Source: Maricaulis maris | GTDB lineage: Bacteria > Pseudomonadota > Alphaproteobacteria > Caulobacterales > Maricaulaceae | DNA length: 62,851 bases | NCBI RefSeq assembly: GCF_003634045.1 | Contig: NZ_RBIM01000007.1 | Coordinates: 215,501 to 278,351 of the forward strand | Direction of reading: 5' to 3' | Shown here: positions 36,545-44,831 of the stretch, piece after piece | How the letters are laid out: every line of letters begins with the position of its first letter | How positions within the stretch are numbered: the first letter of the stretch is position 1 | Notes under the pieces: model-generated | The model's database searches: none | What the model saw: only the letters and a program-made list of their open reading frames with translations | Told to the model about the DNA's origin: nothing | Position numbers and translations under genes: made by a program

Positions 36545-37348
36545 ATGTCGGCAAAACCACCGGTCGATCTGGTTCGGCGTCGTGAAATGATCATGGGGTT
36601 GGCGGCAGGCACGGTTCTGCCCTTCGTGGCCGGATGCGCGGACAATGCAGCGCTTGGGCGCAGCCAGTTGATGCTGGTGTCCGACGGTGAGCTCGCCCAG
36701 CTCTCGGACCGGGCGTGGCGGGACAGCCTGCAGCGCGAGCGCGTGCTGCGCGACCCGTCCTATCAACGTCGCCTGCAGCGTGTCGGGGACCGCGTCGTCG
36801 CAGCGTCCGGGCAAAACCATCTCGATTGGGAGTTCGTCGTCTTCGACAGCGATACCGTCAATGCCTGGGTCCTGCCGAATGGCAAGGTCGGCTTCTACAA
36901 GGGCATTCTCGATATCATGGAGACCGATGACCATATCGCCACCGTGATGGGCCATGAGGTCGGCCATGTTGCCGGGCGGCACTCGGCCGAGCGGGCCAGT
37001 CAGCAAATGGCGGCCCAGATGGGCGTCTCGCTGCTCGCCAGTGCGATTGGCTCCGCCGGCTCGGATTATGCGCGTTACAGTGATGATATCGGTGCCGCAC
37101 TCGGCATGGGCGTGACCTATGGCGTCATCCTGCCCTATTCGCGGGAGCACGAATATGAGGCCGACCGGCTCGGCGTCGATTACATGGTGGGATCCGGCTA
37201 TGATCCCCGCCAGGCGGTGGATTTCTGGGTCGGCATGTCGGCCATGAATGATCACAACTCGGCTGAGTTCGCCTCCACCCACCCGTCCGATGACAACCGC
37301 GTCGCCGCGATGCGGGCCCATATCCAGGCACGCGGCTACGCGTCCTGA
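36545..37348 (+). CDS. M48 family zinc metallopeptidase, Tat-type lipoprotein signal
   Basis: Periplasmic membrane-attached peptidase of the M48 family (relatives BepA/LoiP, outer-membrane protein quality control). The 267-residue product has zinc ligands His137, His141 (HEVGH) and Glu205 (EYEADRLGVDYM). The N-terminus VRRREMIMGLAAG followed by FVAGC looks like a twin-arginine signal joined to a lipobox. ATG 36545 is preceded by GGGGGG. Unlike BepA, no TPR domain follows. Confidence 0.88.
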   Translation: MSAKPPVDLVRRREMIMGLAAGTVLPFVAGCADNAALGRSQLMLVSDGELAQLSDRAWRDSLQRERVLRDPSYQRRLQRVGDRVVAASGQNHLDWEFVVFDSDTVNAWVLPNGKVGFYKGILDIMETDDHIATVMGHEVGHVAGRHSAERASQQMAAQMGVSLLASAIGSAGSDYARYSDDIGAALGMGVTYGVILPYSREHEYEADRLGVDYMVGSGYDPRQAVDFWVGMSAMNDHNSAEFASTHPSDDNRVAAMRAHIQARGYAS

Positions 37349-37489
37349 TCACCATCGTCAGGGCGGCTGCAGAGCCCTCTGCAAAAGCCTTGACGGGGTG
37401 CTTGCCAGCGCGGGGCGGGAAGGCTAGTTTCCCGCGCCTCATGCCAAGGTTTGCAGCCGCGCTGCCGGCCAAGCGTCATGACAAAGTGT

Positions 37490-37566
37490 GCCGCCTTAGC
37501 TCAGTTGGTTAGAGCGCTAGATTGTGGATCTAGAGGTCCCCTGTTCAAACCAGGGAGGCGGTACCA
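37490..37566 (+). tRNA. tRNA-His (anticodon GUG), A73 and no G-1
   Basis: A 77-base cloverleaf with anticodon arm CTAGA-TTGTGGA-TCTAG (GTG), T-arm CCCTG-TTCAAAC-CAGGG and encoded CCA. The discriminator is A and the base before position 1 is T, so the usual G-1:C73 histidine identity pair is absent, as known for many alphaproteobacteria. G1 pairs with T72. Confidence 0.96.
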
Positions 37567-38239
37567 TAACAACCTGTTTAAAAACAGTATCTTGAATCTA
37601 ATTCCCAGAATGGTTTGCGACAGCGATTCTGGCTTTTCAGTCATTGGGCATCAATTGAGTGTTGACCGGCCATAGGCTAGTGGGCTTATTCCCTACTAGC
37701 TCTCTTATTTCGAGAGTCCGAGCCTCTCATGGTTCATAATTTGAGTTGCGGCGAGTGTGCCGGGAGCGGAGCCCGCGCGTTGCTCGAGCGACCGGCTCGC
37801 TGCGGGCGTCGGCCCGCCTAGGGATGAGTGAGGCCGGTGGTGGTTGTCGTCGTGGTGCCGTCGCGCCAGTACCTTGCGGGCGTGGACGAGGCTGTCGAAG
37901 GCTTCTTGGTAGAGCCGCCGCAGCTTTTTCTGGTTCATGGTGAGGCCCTCATGTTCCTGCATCAGTCCGATCCGCCGGTAGCCGAGGCGACGACGCGCTG
38001 CTGCGATCTCACACTTACGAGTGCGGATCTGCGGGCTGTCGGGCACGCCTTCGGGCCTCACTGTCTTCGGATTGTGTCACCATTGCCATCTCGATCGCCG
38101 CTTCGGCTACGGCATCAGGCGTGGCTGTCATCCGCCGCAACCCGAATTTCGTTGTCGGGCCGCAGCTTGGCGCCACCTGAGCGTCTTGCGCGTGGACTCG
38201 GAGGCTGCTTTAATATTTTGCTAAAGAGGACCGGAGCAC
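37567..38239. other. tRNA-His downstream region with IS remnant
   Basis: No intact gene. It is AT-richer than the rest just after the tRNA (37567-37740), then the IS3-type remnant (minus strand), then about 180 bases (38062-38239) in which I recognise nothing except the ribosome-binding site of the sulfotransferase gene. Confidence 0.45.
37705..38061 (-). pseudogene. IS3-family transposase (OrfB) remnant with internal deletion
   Basis: The frame reads RRRLGYRRIGLMQEHEGLTM and NQKKLRRLYQEA, the N-terminal HTH_21-like part of an IS3 OrfB, then jumps to NHHRPHSSLGGPTPAASR, the extreme C-terminus. The DDE catalytic core of about 200 residues is missing, so the gene is dead. It lies 138 bases past tRNA-His. 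Confidence 0.75.
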
Positions 38240-38998
38240 ATGCATAGCATCGAAACATTCCCGCGCGACACGCCATCATACCTGTTCATCGGCGGCAACC
38301 CGCGTTCAGGCACAAGCGCTCTGACGTCGCTGATAAACCATCACCCAGACGCAGTTGTCGGCATGGAGCGGTATGCCCCCCTTTGGGGGAGGGACGAGTT
38401 GACACCGGCACATTTCACGGCCGAGGAGTTCTTCGCCCCGCGCGACTTCGACGCCGGAAAACGTGCAAGAGAGTTCGAGCGTGAGCGCTATCAGGCCCGG
38501 TACGACAAAACAGTTCTGCGTGGCGATAAATACCCATACGTGACGCGCCACCTCGATTACATCACAAGTACCTTTCCGGGGTGCCAAGTGCTGTTTATCT
38601 TGCGTAATCCGCTGTCGGTAAGCGAGAGCTTTCAGGCGCGCTTTGACAACCCGGATGATAAAGCGTTTGCTCTCGACGGAATTCAGGCGCTCACGCGCTG
38701 GAACAACTCTCTGCGTCAACTAGCCGACGGGTTGGCGGCGGGGTTGAACATCGCGGTCGTAACGTATGAACGTGCGTTTGCCTCGCGCGAAGCCGCTAAG
38801 CGCATTTTTGAAACGGTCGGGCTGCCCCCGGAAAGTGTGGATTGGCTTGGCGTTGATCGCGTCGTCCAACGCGCTGCAGAACTGAATGTCGCAGAAACAA
38901 GCCGTAACGAAGCGACCCGCTGGAAGATAGCCATGGAGGCTAATTTCGACCTCTATCGCAAAATGGTGAATGAGGCCTGTATCCTTCGGGATATGTAG
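38240..38998 (+). CDS. sulfotransferase family protein
   Basis: 252-residue enzyme expected to move a sulfo group from PAPS to an alcohol or amine. The 5'-phosphosulfate loop is GGNPRSGTSALTSLI (about residues 14-28) and the 3'-phosphate region is FILRNPLSVSESF (about 114-126). The acceptor is unknown. Base composition is lower in GC than its neighbours, and it is flanked by an IS3 remnant and an IS481-type element beside a tRNA gene, so it was probably acquired by transfer. It has its own terminator. Confidence 0.8.
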   Translation: MHSIETFPRDTPSYLFIGGNPRSGTSALTSLINHHPDAVVGMERYAPLWGRDELTPAHFTAEEFFAPRDFDAGKRAREFERERYQARYDKTVLRGDKYPYVTRHLDYITSTFPGCQVLFILRNPLSVSESFQARFDNPDDKAFALDGIQALTRWNNSLRQLADGLAAGLNIAVVTYERAFASREAAKRIFETVGLPPESVDWLGVDRVVQRAAELNVAETSRNEATRWKIAMEANFDLYRKMVNEACILRDM

Positions 38999-39024
38999 CC
39001 TGATCCATAATCGAAACCTGAAGG

Positions 39025-39048
39025 GCCCCGCTTCGGCGGGGCTTTTTA
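39025..39048 (+). terminator. Rho-independent terminator of the sulfotransferase gene
   Basis: GCCCCGC-TTCG-GCGGGGC (39025-39042) is followed by TTTTT. Confidence 0.93.
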
Positions 39049-39238
39049 TTGGCGAAATTGAGAAGCCGTGTGTGAGCGTGGCAGATGATCGCCATTGGTA
39101 CTTGGGTAAGCGGGGTCCATCGCGCTCATACTTGCCATTGCGACCCAGATTGTAGGGCTAAGCGTGTGGGGCGGCTCGCTAGGTATAGGTTTATGTCGTT
39201 TCACGATGGCTAGAGTCGCTCTGCCAGGGAGCGCTCAC

Positions 39239-40031
39239 TGTGAGTTTTCATAAGGTTGTTCACCCGGGCTGAAGCCTTGAGACTGGTTGTTGCGACACGA
39301 CCAGAGGAAAGGAGCGCCCGGCTTCGCCGCGATTACCGCATGACGGCCGCCGAGATCGCCGACCGGCTGCGCCTCGCCCGGTCTACCGTGGCGCGCTGGC
39401 TCAAGGCCATGGGACTGGGGCGGCTGTCGGGTCCTGGAGCCACGACCGCCCGTCATCCGCTATCAGCGCGAGCGTCCGGGCGAGCTCATCCATCTGGACA
39501 TCAAGTCACTGGGCCGCTTCAACAAACCCGGTCATCGGGTGACCGGCGGGCGCAAGGGCAACCGCAATCCCGGCGCCGGTTGGGACTGCGTCCATGTCGC
39601 CATCGATGACGCCACACGCCTGGCCTATGTCGAGGTCCTGGCCGACCAGAAACGCGGCACGACCACCGCTTTCCTTGTCCGCGCCCTGCGTTGGTTCAAA
39701 ACCCGCGGCATCCGTGTCGAGCGCGTCATGACCGACAATGGCAGCCCCTATGTCTCGCGCCTCTTCGCCAAAGTCCTGCGCTGGCTGGGCATCCGCCACA
39801 TCCGCACTCGGCCCTACACGCCGCCCACCAACGGCAAGGCTGAGCGCTTCATCCAGACCCTGCTTCGAGAATGGGCCTACGCCATCCCCTACCGATCATC
39901 CGACAGCCGAAACCGGGACCTTGAGCGATACCTGGACTGGTACAACACCAACCGACCACACTATGCTCTTGACAGGCAGACGCCAGCCAAAAGGCTTAGA
40001 ACCTTGCTGAACAACGTCTCGAGAAACTACA
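39239..40031 (+). mobile_element. IS481-type insertion sequence, internally deleted
   Basis: Imperfect terminal inverted repeats start TGTGAGTTTTCATAAGGTTG at 39239 and, on the other strand, TGTAGTTTCTCGAGACGTTG at 40031; both continue TTCA. About 16 of 25 positions match. The element is about 793 bp, shorter than intact relatives of roughly 1 kb. I see no clear target-site duplication. Confidence 0.65.
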
Positions 40032-40036
40032 CCTAG
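39256..40036 (+). pseudogene. IS481-family transposase, truncated and frameshifted
   Basis: The C-terminal two thirds are well kept: IRYQRERPGELIHLDIKSLG, AIDDATRLAYVEVL, MTDNGSPY and NGKAERFIQTLLREWAY give the DDE residues, ending in NTNRPHYALDRQTPA. The preceding HTH (MTAAEIADRLRLARSTVARW) is in another frame, with the shift near 39430, and the first HTH is reduced to a few residues. The stop lies 5 bases beyond the right terminal repeat. Not expected to be active unless frameshifted in a programmed way. Confidence 0.75.
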
Positions 40037-40089
40037 CTCGCATTGTGTCCATCTACGCGCATCGCCACGATTCGCCCCACCCCGCACAA

Positions 40090-40122
40090 GAAAAAGCCGC
40101 CCCCGACAGGGACGGCTTTTCT
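40090..40122 (-). terminator. Rho-independent terminator of the MDR oxidoreductase gene
   Basis: AAAAGCCG/CGGCTTTT outer stem (40092-40099 with 40113-40120) with CCC/GGG inside and CTTTTTCTT on the minus strand. Confidence 0.8.
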
Positions 40123-40145
40123 CGTTTTCGGGATCCGCTGCCGGA

Positions 40146-41138
40146 TCACGCGATGTCGATGACGACCTTGCCGATGGCGTCGCCGCTGGTCAGGCGGGCG
40201 TGGGCGTCGCCGACCTGGTCGAGGGTGAAGCGTGTGTCGTCGAGCAGCGGGGTGACGGCGCCGGCATCGACCAGGCGGGCCAGCTCGGTGAGGATGGCGC
40301 CATGGGTCTCGCGTCCGACATCATGCAGCATCGGGATGAGCATGAAGACGACATGCAGGGACAGGCCCTTGAAATGCACCGGGGTGAGGTCGAGTTCGAG
40401 CAGGGAGACGGTCGAGGCGACCTGGCCGTTCAGGGCGGCGGCCTCGAAGGAGTTGGTCATGTTGGCGCCGCCGACCGTGTCGAACACCACGTCGAAACCC
40501 GCGCCGCCGGTCTGCGTAGCGACATAATCGGCCACGCTCTCGGTGCGGTAATTGATCGCCGTGGCGCCATAGCTCCGGATGATGTCGAGCTGGGCATCGC
40601 CGCCGCCTGTGGCCGAGACCGTCGCGCCGAGATGGCGGGCGATCTGGACGGCGAGATGGCCGACACCGCCAGTGCCGCCATGCACCAGCACGCTCTGACC
40701 GGCCCGGGTGCCGGCGCGTTGCAGGCCTTCCATGGCGGTGATGCCGACCAGGGGCAGGGCGGCGGCTTCGCGCATGGAGAGACGTTTCGGCTTGTGGGCG
40801 ATCAGGCGGGTGTCAGCGAGCATGTATTCGGCCAGCGCGCCGGGCAGGTCGGCGAGGCCGCCAGCGCAGCCATAGACCTCGTCGCCAATGGCAAAACCGT
40901 CGACGCCGTCACCGACAGCGTCGATCGTGCCAGCGAAATCCATGCCGAGAAGAGCGGGCAGGTCGGGCGCGAGCGGCAGGTTCTCCTGGCCGAGCTGGCG
41001 GATCATCGTGTCGACCGTATTGACGCTGGTGGCCGCGAGGCGGACCAGGACATAGCCCGGCTTGGGCTCGGGGCGGGGCAGATCGGCGGCGAGGAAGGGG
41101 GCATCGTTGCCGTAGGAATTGAGGATCATGGCTTTCAT
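40146..41138 (-). CDS. MDR-superfamily NAD(P)H:quinone oxidoreductase-like enzyme
   Basis: 330-residue medium-chain dehydrogenase/reductase without zinc-binding cysteines, of the quinone-oxidoreductase type. The GroES-like half holds LLGMDFAGTIDAVGDGV and the Rossmann half VHGGTGGVGHLAVQIA (A/GxxGxxG-type NADPH site) and GFDVVFDTVGG. It probably reduces quinones or enones with NADPH. The LysR gene at 41252 lies upstream on the same strand and may share transcription or control. Confidence 0.85.
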   Translation of the reverse strand: MKAMILNSYGNDAPFLAADLPRPEPKPGYVLVRLAATSVNTVDTMIRQLGQENLPLAPDLPALLGMDFAGTIDAVGDGVDGFAIGDEVYGCAGGLADLPGALAEYMLADTRLIAHKPKRLSMREAAALPLVGITAMEGLQRAGTRAGQSVLVHGGTGGVGHLAVQIARHLGATVSATGGGDAQLDIIRSYGATAINYRTESVADYVATQTGGAGFDVVFDTVGGANMTNSFEAAALNGQVASTVSLLELDLTPVHFKGLSLHVVFMLIPMLHDVGRETHGAILTELARLVDAGAVTPLLDDTRFTLDQVGDAHARLTSGDAIGKVVIDIA

Positions 41139-41251
41139 CAGAATTTCCCGGTATTGGCTTGGCCCGTTGGTGAGCAGCCCCCGAGATAATGCCTATTCAG
41201 ATCAATAAAATTGGTCTTACCAGGGCTTCTGAATTTTGATTTTGGATATAA

Positions 41252-42184
41252 TCAGATATCGTGTCCGGGCGTTGATGGGTCTTGCCAGCTCGGGGCGCGG
41301 CCGATTTTCTCGGTAAGAAAATCGATGAAGACGCGGACCTTGGCGGTCAGGACATTGGATTTCGGATAGACCAGCCAGATCGCCGAGCCGTCATCAATCT
41401 CGTGATCGGGCAGGACCCGCACCAGCAAGCCGTCCTGCAAATCCCGGTACAGGCTCCAGAGCGAACTCATCGCAATGCCCGCACCGGCCTGTGCAGCCAG
41501 GCGCATGCTGGCTCCGTCGTCACAGATGATCCGCGGCCTGGTGCCGGCGGGCGGGAATGTCCCCGACGCACCGGTTCCCGCCGTTGACAGGGTGCGGGGC
41601 GGACCGTTGGAGAAGCCGATCAGCTGGTGATCGGCCAGGTCCGCGGCAGTGGAAGGCGTGCCGTGCCGCGCCAGATAGTTCGGCGAGGCGCACAATATGC
41701 GCCGGTCATCGGCCAGCTTGCGGGCCCGCAGGGAACTGTCCTCGATGGCATAATTGCGCAGCGCCAGGTCATAGCCGCCCTCGATCAGGTCCATCTGTGT
41801 GTCCGACAGTTTCAGGTCGAGGTGGAGGCCGGGGTGGCGGTCGAGGAATTCCGGCAGGATGGGTGCGATATGAAGCTGGACGAATGTGCTCGAGGCGGCG
41901 AAACGCAAAGTCCCGGAAACATCCATCCGAGTATTGCCGAGTGCGGCGTTTGCCGCGTCTGCCTGGGCCAGGATTTCGCGCGCGAAGGGCAGGAATTCCG
42001 CACCTTCCAGAGACAGCGAGACCTTGCGGGTCGAGCGGTGGAGCAGGTCGGCGCCCAGCTTGCGCTCGAGCTTGGCCAGCCTGGCGCTGGCCACGGCCGG
42101 GGCCAGGCCGAGCTGGCGGCCGGCGGCGCTGATGTTGAGAAGGTCTGCAGCAAGGACAAACAGGCGGACGCCATCGGTATCCAT
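41252..42184 (-). CDS. LysR-family transcriptional regulator
   Basis: 310-residue regulator with an N-terminal winged HTH (FVLAADLLNISAAGRQLGL and LERKLGADLLHRSTRKVSL, residues 8-60) and a LysR substrate-binding domain (residues 90-300). It most resembles the CrgA/AaeR-type subgroup. ATG 42184 lies 8 bases from GGAAGGAA; ATG 42190 is too close. It is divergent from an SDR gene (154 bases between) and upstream of an MDR reductase, so likely controls one or both. The effector is unknown. Confidence 0.88.
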   Translation of the reverse strand: MDTDGVRLFVLAADLLNISAAGRQLGLAPAVASARLAKLERKLGADLLHRSTRKVSLSLEGAEFLPFAREILAQADAANAALGNTRMDVSGTLRFAASSTFVQLHIAPILPEFLDRHPGLHLDLKLSDTQMDLIEGGYDLALRNYAIEDSSLRARKLADDRRILCASPNYLARHGTPSTAADLADHQLIGFSNGPPRTLSTAGTGASGTFPPAGTRPRIICDDGASMRLAAQAGAGIAMSSLWSLYRDLQDGLLVRVLPDHEIDDGSAIWLVYPKSNVLTAKVRVFIDFLTEKIGRAPSWQDPSTPGHDI

Positions 42185-42338
42185 GATCATTTCCTTCCAG
42201 AGGCGGGGGCGTGGCAGGCAGGACCCTCACAGTCAGATTGTCGTCGATAACCGAAAACTGAAACCAGAAATGACGCATTTACCCTGAATTTGACAGCCGT
42301 AATTTGTCGTCTCTGCATTCACGGCGCTGGAGACTGGC

Positions 42339-43190
42339 ATGTCGAAGACCATACTGATCACCGGCGCGACCGATGGCCTCGGCCTGGCAACCGCCCGCGC
42401 CCTTGTCGGCCAGGGTCATCGTGTGCTTGTCCATGGGCGAAGTCGGGCCAAGCTGGACGCCGCCCGACAGGCACTGCTGGAGGTCAACAGCGACGGCGCG
42501 GTTGAGACCTTCCAGGCCGACTTCGCCGAGCTCGAGGGTGTTGATGCCCTGGCGGCCGTGCTGGCGGAACGGGGCGGCGATCTGGATGTCGTCATCAACA
42601 ATGCCGGCGTCTTCCGCCTGCCGGGCGAGACGCGCAACCGGGCCGGCCTCGATCTGCGCTTCTTCGTCAACATGATCGCACCCTATCGGCTGACGCTGTC
42701 ATTGCTGCCGCTGTTGCCGGCCGAGGGGCGGGTGATCAATCTCAGTTCGGCCGCCCAGGCCCCGGTCGATCTCAAGGCGGTGAGCGGACAAGTCGATCTG
42801 GACGACGGACAGGCCTATGCCCAGAGCAAGCTGGGCCTGACCATGTGGTCCGGCTGGCTGGCCGGACGCGTCGGGCCGGGTGGGCCGGGCATTCTCGCCG
42901 TCAATCCCGGTTCCTTCCTGAAAACCAAAATGGTGAGCGAGGCCTATGGCGTCGCTGGCCATGATATCGAAACCGGCGTCGACGCGCTGATACGCGCGGC
43001 GCTGGACGATACGTTCAGACAGGCGACGGGCCAGTATCTCGACAATGACAAGGGCGGGTTTGCCGCTCCGCATCTCGACGCGCTGAACCTTGAAAAGTGC
43101 GCGCGATTGGTGGAGGTGCTCGATGCAATTCTGGCGCGTCTCGAGACCGGCGCCGGCGACGCGGGCCACTCAATTGCTTCGACCGGCTGA
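42339..43190 (+). CDS. short-chain dehydrogenase/reductase
   Basis: 283-residue NAD(P)-dependent SDR. Cofactor motif TILITGATDGLGLATA (TGxxxGxG), NNAG motif VINNAGVF, catalytic Ser in NLSSAAQ and Tyr-x-x-x-Lys in YAQSK are all present. The arrangement resembles retinol-dehydrogenase-like classical SDRs. It is divergent from a LysR regulator, the usual layout of a regulator and its target; substrate unknown. Confidence 0.88.
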   Translation: MSKTILITGATDGLGLATARALVGQGHRVLVHGRSRAKLDAARQALLEVNSDGAVETFQADFAELEGVDALAAVLAERGGDLDVVINNAGVFRLPGETRNRAGLDLRFFVNMIAPYRLTLSLLPLLPAEGRVINLSSAAQAPVDLKAVSGQVDLDDGQAYAQSKLGLTMWSGWLAGRVGPGGPGILAVNPGSFLKTKMVSEAYGVAGHDIETGVDALIRAALDDTFRQATGQYLDNDKGGFAAPHLDALNLEKCARLVEVLDAILARLETGAGDAGHSIASTG

Positions 43191-43197
43191 ACCGTCG

Positions 43198-43226
43198 GCC
43201 CCCGCGAGGAAGGTATTCGCGGGGGC
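43198..43226. terminator. bidirectional hairpin between convergent genes
   Basis: A perfect 10-bp stem GCCCCCGCGA/TCGCGGGGGC (43198-43207 with 43217-43226) lies between the stops of the SDR gene and the convergent gene. No T-run follows on either strand, so termination would be weak or Rho-assisted. Confidence 0.5.
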
Positions 43227-43242
43227 GACGATCCGGTAGAGG

Positions 43243-43695
43243 TCAGCGTGTCCCCGATCCCGCTGTCTCAGCCGCAGCCGCTGCGTCCGCCCTGGCGGCG
43301 ATCAGCGTGCGGGCCTCGTCATTGCTCTCGACCTGTTCGATCGTGTCGAAATAGCAGCGGTCGTCGCGGGTTTCGACGTATTCGAAACGGGGGTTGTGAA
43401 TGGTGCTGAAGCGACCAAGGCTCAAACCGAGATGCATGCCGGACCTCAGCCCGCTGCAGCGACGCTGTAGCGTGACCAGGTAGCGGCGGCTGGCACCGGC
43501 GCGCAGCACCAGGTGCTGACGGTCGAGCACGGCATAGCCGTTCACATTGCGGATCCGGATCGGGCCGTCGCTGGCTGCCGGTGCCGCTTCGCCGGCGACA
43601 GCGCTTGGCGGCGGGTCGGCAGATGCGGGTGCGCTGGTGATAGCCAGGCATGACAATGCTGTCAGGCCAGCGATAACGGGGTTCAGGCGTGTCAT
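43243..43695 (-). CDS. exported DUF6491-like protein
   Basis: 150-residue secreted protein with a signal peptide (cleavage near ASA-DP, residue 26). The core NGYAVLDRQHLVLRAGASRRYLVTL, read in parts, and the two cysteines in RRCSGLR and DRCYFDTIE resemble the DUF6491 family of small alphaproteobacterial periplasmic proteins; function unknown. The two Cys may form a disulfide. A strong Shine-Dalgarno (AAGGAG) precedes ATG 43695. Confidence 0.7.
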   Translation of the reverse strand: MTRLNPVIAGLTALSCLAITSAPASADPPPSAVAGEAAPAASDGPIRIRNVNGYAVLDRQHLVLRAGASRRYLVTLQRRCSGLRSGMHLGLSLGRFSTIHNPRFEYVETRDDRCYFDTIEQVESNDEARTLIAARADAAAAAETAGSGTR

Positions 43696-43810
43696 GCGTC
43701 GTCTCCTTCAGGGTCGGAGACCCGTTTGCGGGCCTCGTGTCAGGTCGGACGTCCCTCTCATATATTATTGGCGCGTACGGGGTTTGTTGCAAGCGTGTCG
43801 GCGGGTGTCG

Positions 43811-43825
43811 TTAACGCCGGGTTAG
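43811..43825 (+). promoter_or_regulatory. CtrA-like box upstream of the transglycosylase gene
   Basis: TTAA-CGCCGGG-TTAG, one mismatch from the TTAA-N7-TTAA full site of the cell-cycle regulator CtrA. It is 82 bases before the TTG start of the lytic transglycosylase gene and between divergent genes. A second box with the same TTAACGCC core is at 47075. Confidence 0.4.
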
Positions 43826-43906
43826 CCACGTTTGCGTGAGTCTGCATGGGCGATTCGATCTTTGCGAGTCGCCACGATCCGGCAGCAACGCCCGCGGAGA
43901 CGAAAA

Positions 43907-44746
43907 TTGGTCAGCCCCGTCGACACCCACAGCCAGGACTTTACCATGCGCGCCATTCGCCAGGCCGCGCAGGAGACGGGCACGGATTTCAATTTCCTGG
44001 TCGACACAGCCGCCCGTGAAAGCAATTTCGATGTCCGGGCGCAGGCGCGCACCTCCAGCGCCGCCGGCATGTTCCAATTCATCGAGCAGACGTGGCTGGG
44101 CGTGCTCGCGCGGCGCGGCGCCGACCATGGCTATGAAGAGGCCGCCCAAGCCATCAGCCAGGACGCCAATGGCCGGTTCACGGTCAGTGATCCGACGCAA
44201 CGCCAGCAAATCCTTGACCTGCGCTTTGATGCCGTGGCGTCGGCCCGCATGGCCGGTGAGCTCGCGGCCGAGAACAACTCCGTGATCGAGGCGCGCATCG
44301 GTCGCCCCGCTTCGGGCGGTGAGCTTTATGCCGCGCACTTCCTTGGTGCCGGCGGTGCCGCCGAGTTGATCAATGCAGCCGCCGCCGATCCCGAGCAGCG
44401 CGCCGATACGCTGTTCCCGGCAGCGGCTCGCGCCAATCGCCCGATCTTCTTCGAAGGCGGTCGTCCGCGCTCAACCTCTGAAGTGCTTGCCGTGCTGACC
44501 CATGAGGGCGGTGGCCATGGTCGCGTGGATACCCGACGCGTCGCGACCGCTGCGGCCGTCCAGGAAGTTGGCAATATGCTGGCCACGCCGATCAATGACG
44601 GCATGGTGGCGCCATCGCCAGTGGTCCAGTCGGTGGCCTCGATGCGGAGCAATCTCCAGGTCGGTAATGGTGAGTTGTCGCCGGCGCTGGTGGAAATTCT
44701 CGCCTCGCTTGACGCGCCGCGCAGCGGCCGGACGCGCAATTCGTAA
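43907..44746 (+). CDS. lytic transglycosylase (SLT domain) protein
   Basis: Peptidoglycan-cleaving enzyme of the SLT fold, 279 residues. The catalytic Glu is in AARESNFDVRAQ, followed by the SLT signature SSAAGMFQFIEQTWLGVL. There is no obvious signal peptide, as in flagellar or secretion-system transglycosylases exported by other means. TTG 43907 is chosen because GGAGA lies 8 bases before it; an ATG-like start further upstream reads unlikely sequence. It is followed by a DUF2336 gene, and a CtrA-like box upstream suggests cell-cycle or flagellar control. Confidence 0.75.
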   Translation: MVSPVDTHSQDFTMRAIRQAAQETGTDFNFLVDTAARESNFDVRAQARTSSAAGMFQFIEQTWLGVLARRGADHGYEEAAQAISQDANGRFTVSDPTQRQQILDLRFDAVASARMAGELAAENNSVIEARIGRPASGGELYAAHFLGAGGAAELINAAAADPEQRADTLFPAAARANRPIFFEGGRPRSTSEVLAVLTHEGGGHGRVDTRRVATAAAVQEVGNMLATPINDGMVAPSPVVQSVASMRSNLQVGNGELSPALVEILASLDAPRSGRTRNS

Positions 44747-44831
44747 ACCGGGAAGCGGCATCGGCAAGCTTTCGTTAAGCATGTCGCGGCTAGTTTCCCT
44801 TTTGATCCGCCTGTCTTGAAACGGAAGCCCG

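Noticed and set aside
37540-40150. Duplication of the tRNA-His 3' end as an integration site
   Set aside because: I found no second copy of the tRNA 3' end before or after the IS481-type element, and no integrase gene.
42185-42338. Specific LysR-type T-N11-A operator between the LysR and SDR genes
   Set aside because: Several loose matches exist in the AT-rich stretch but none is a clear inverted repeat, so no site is annotated.
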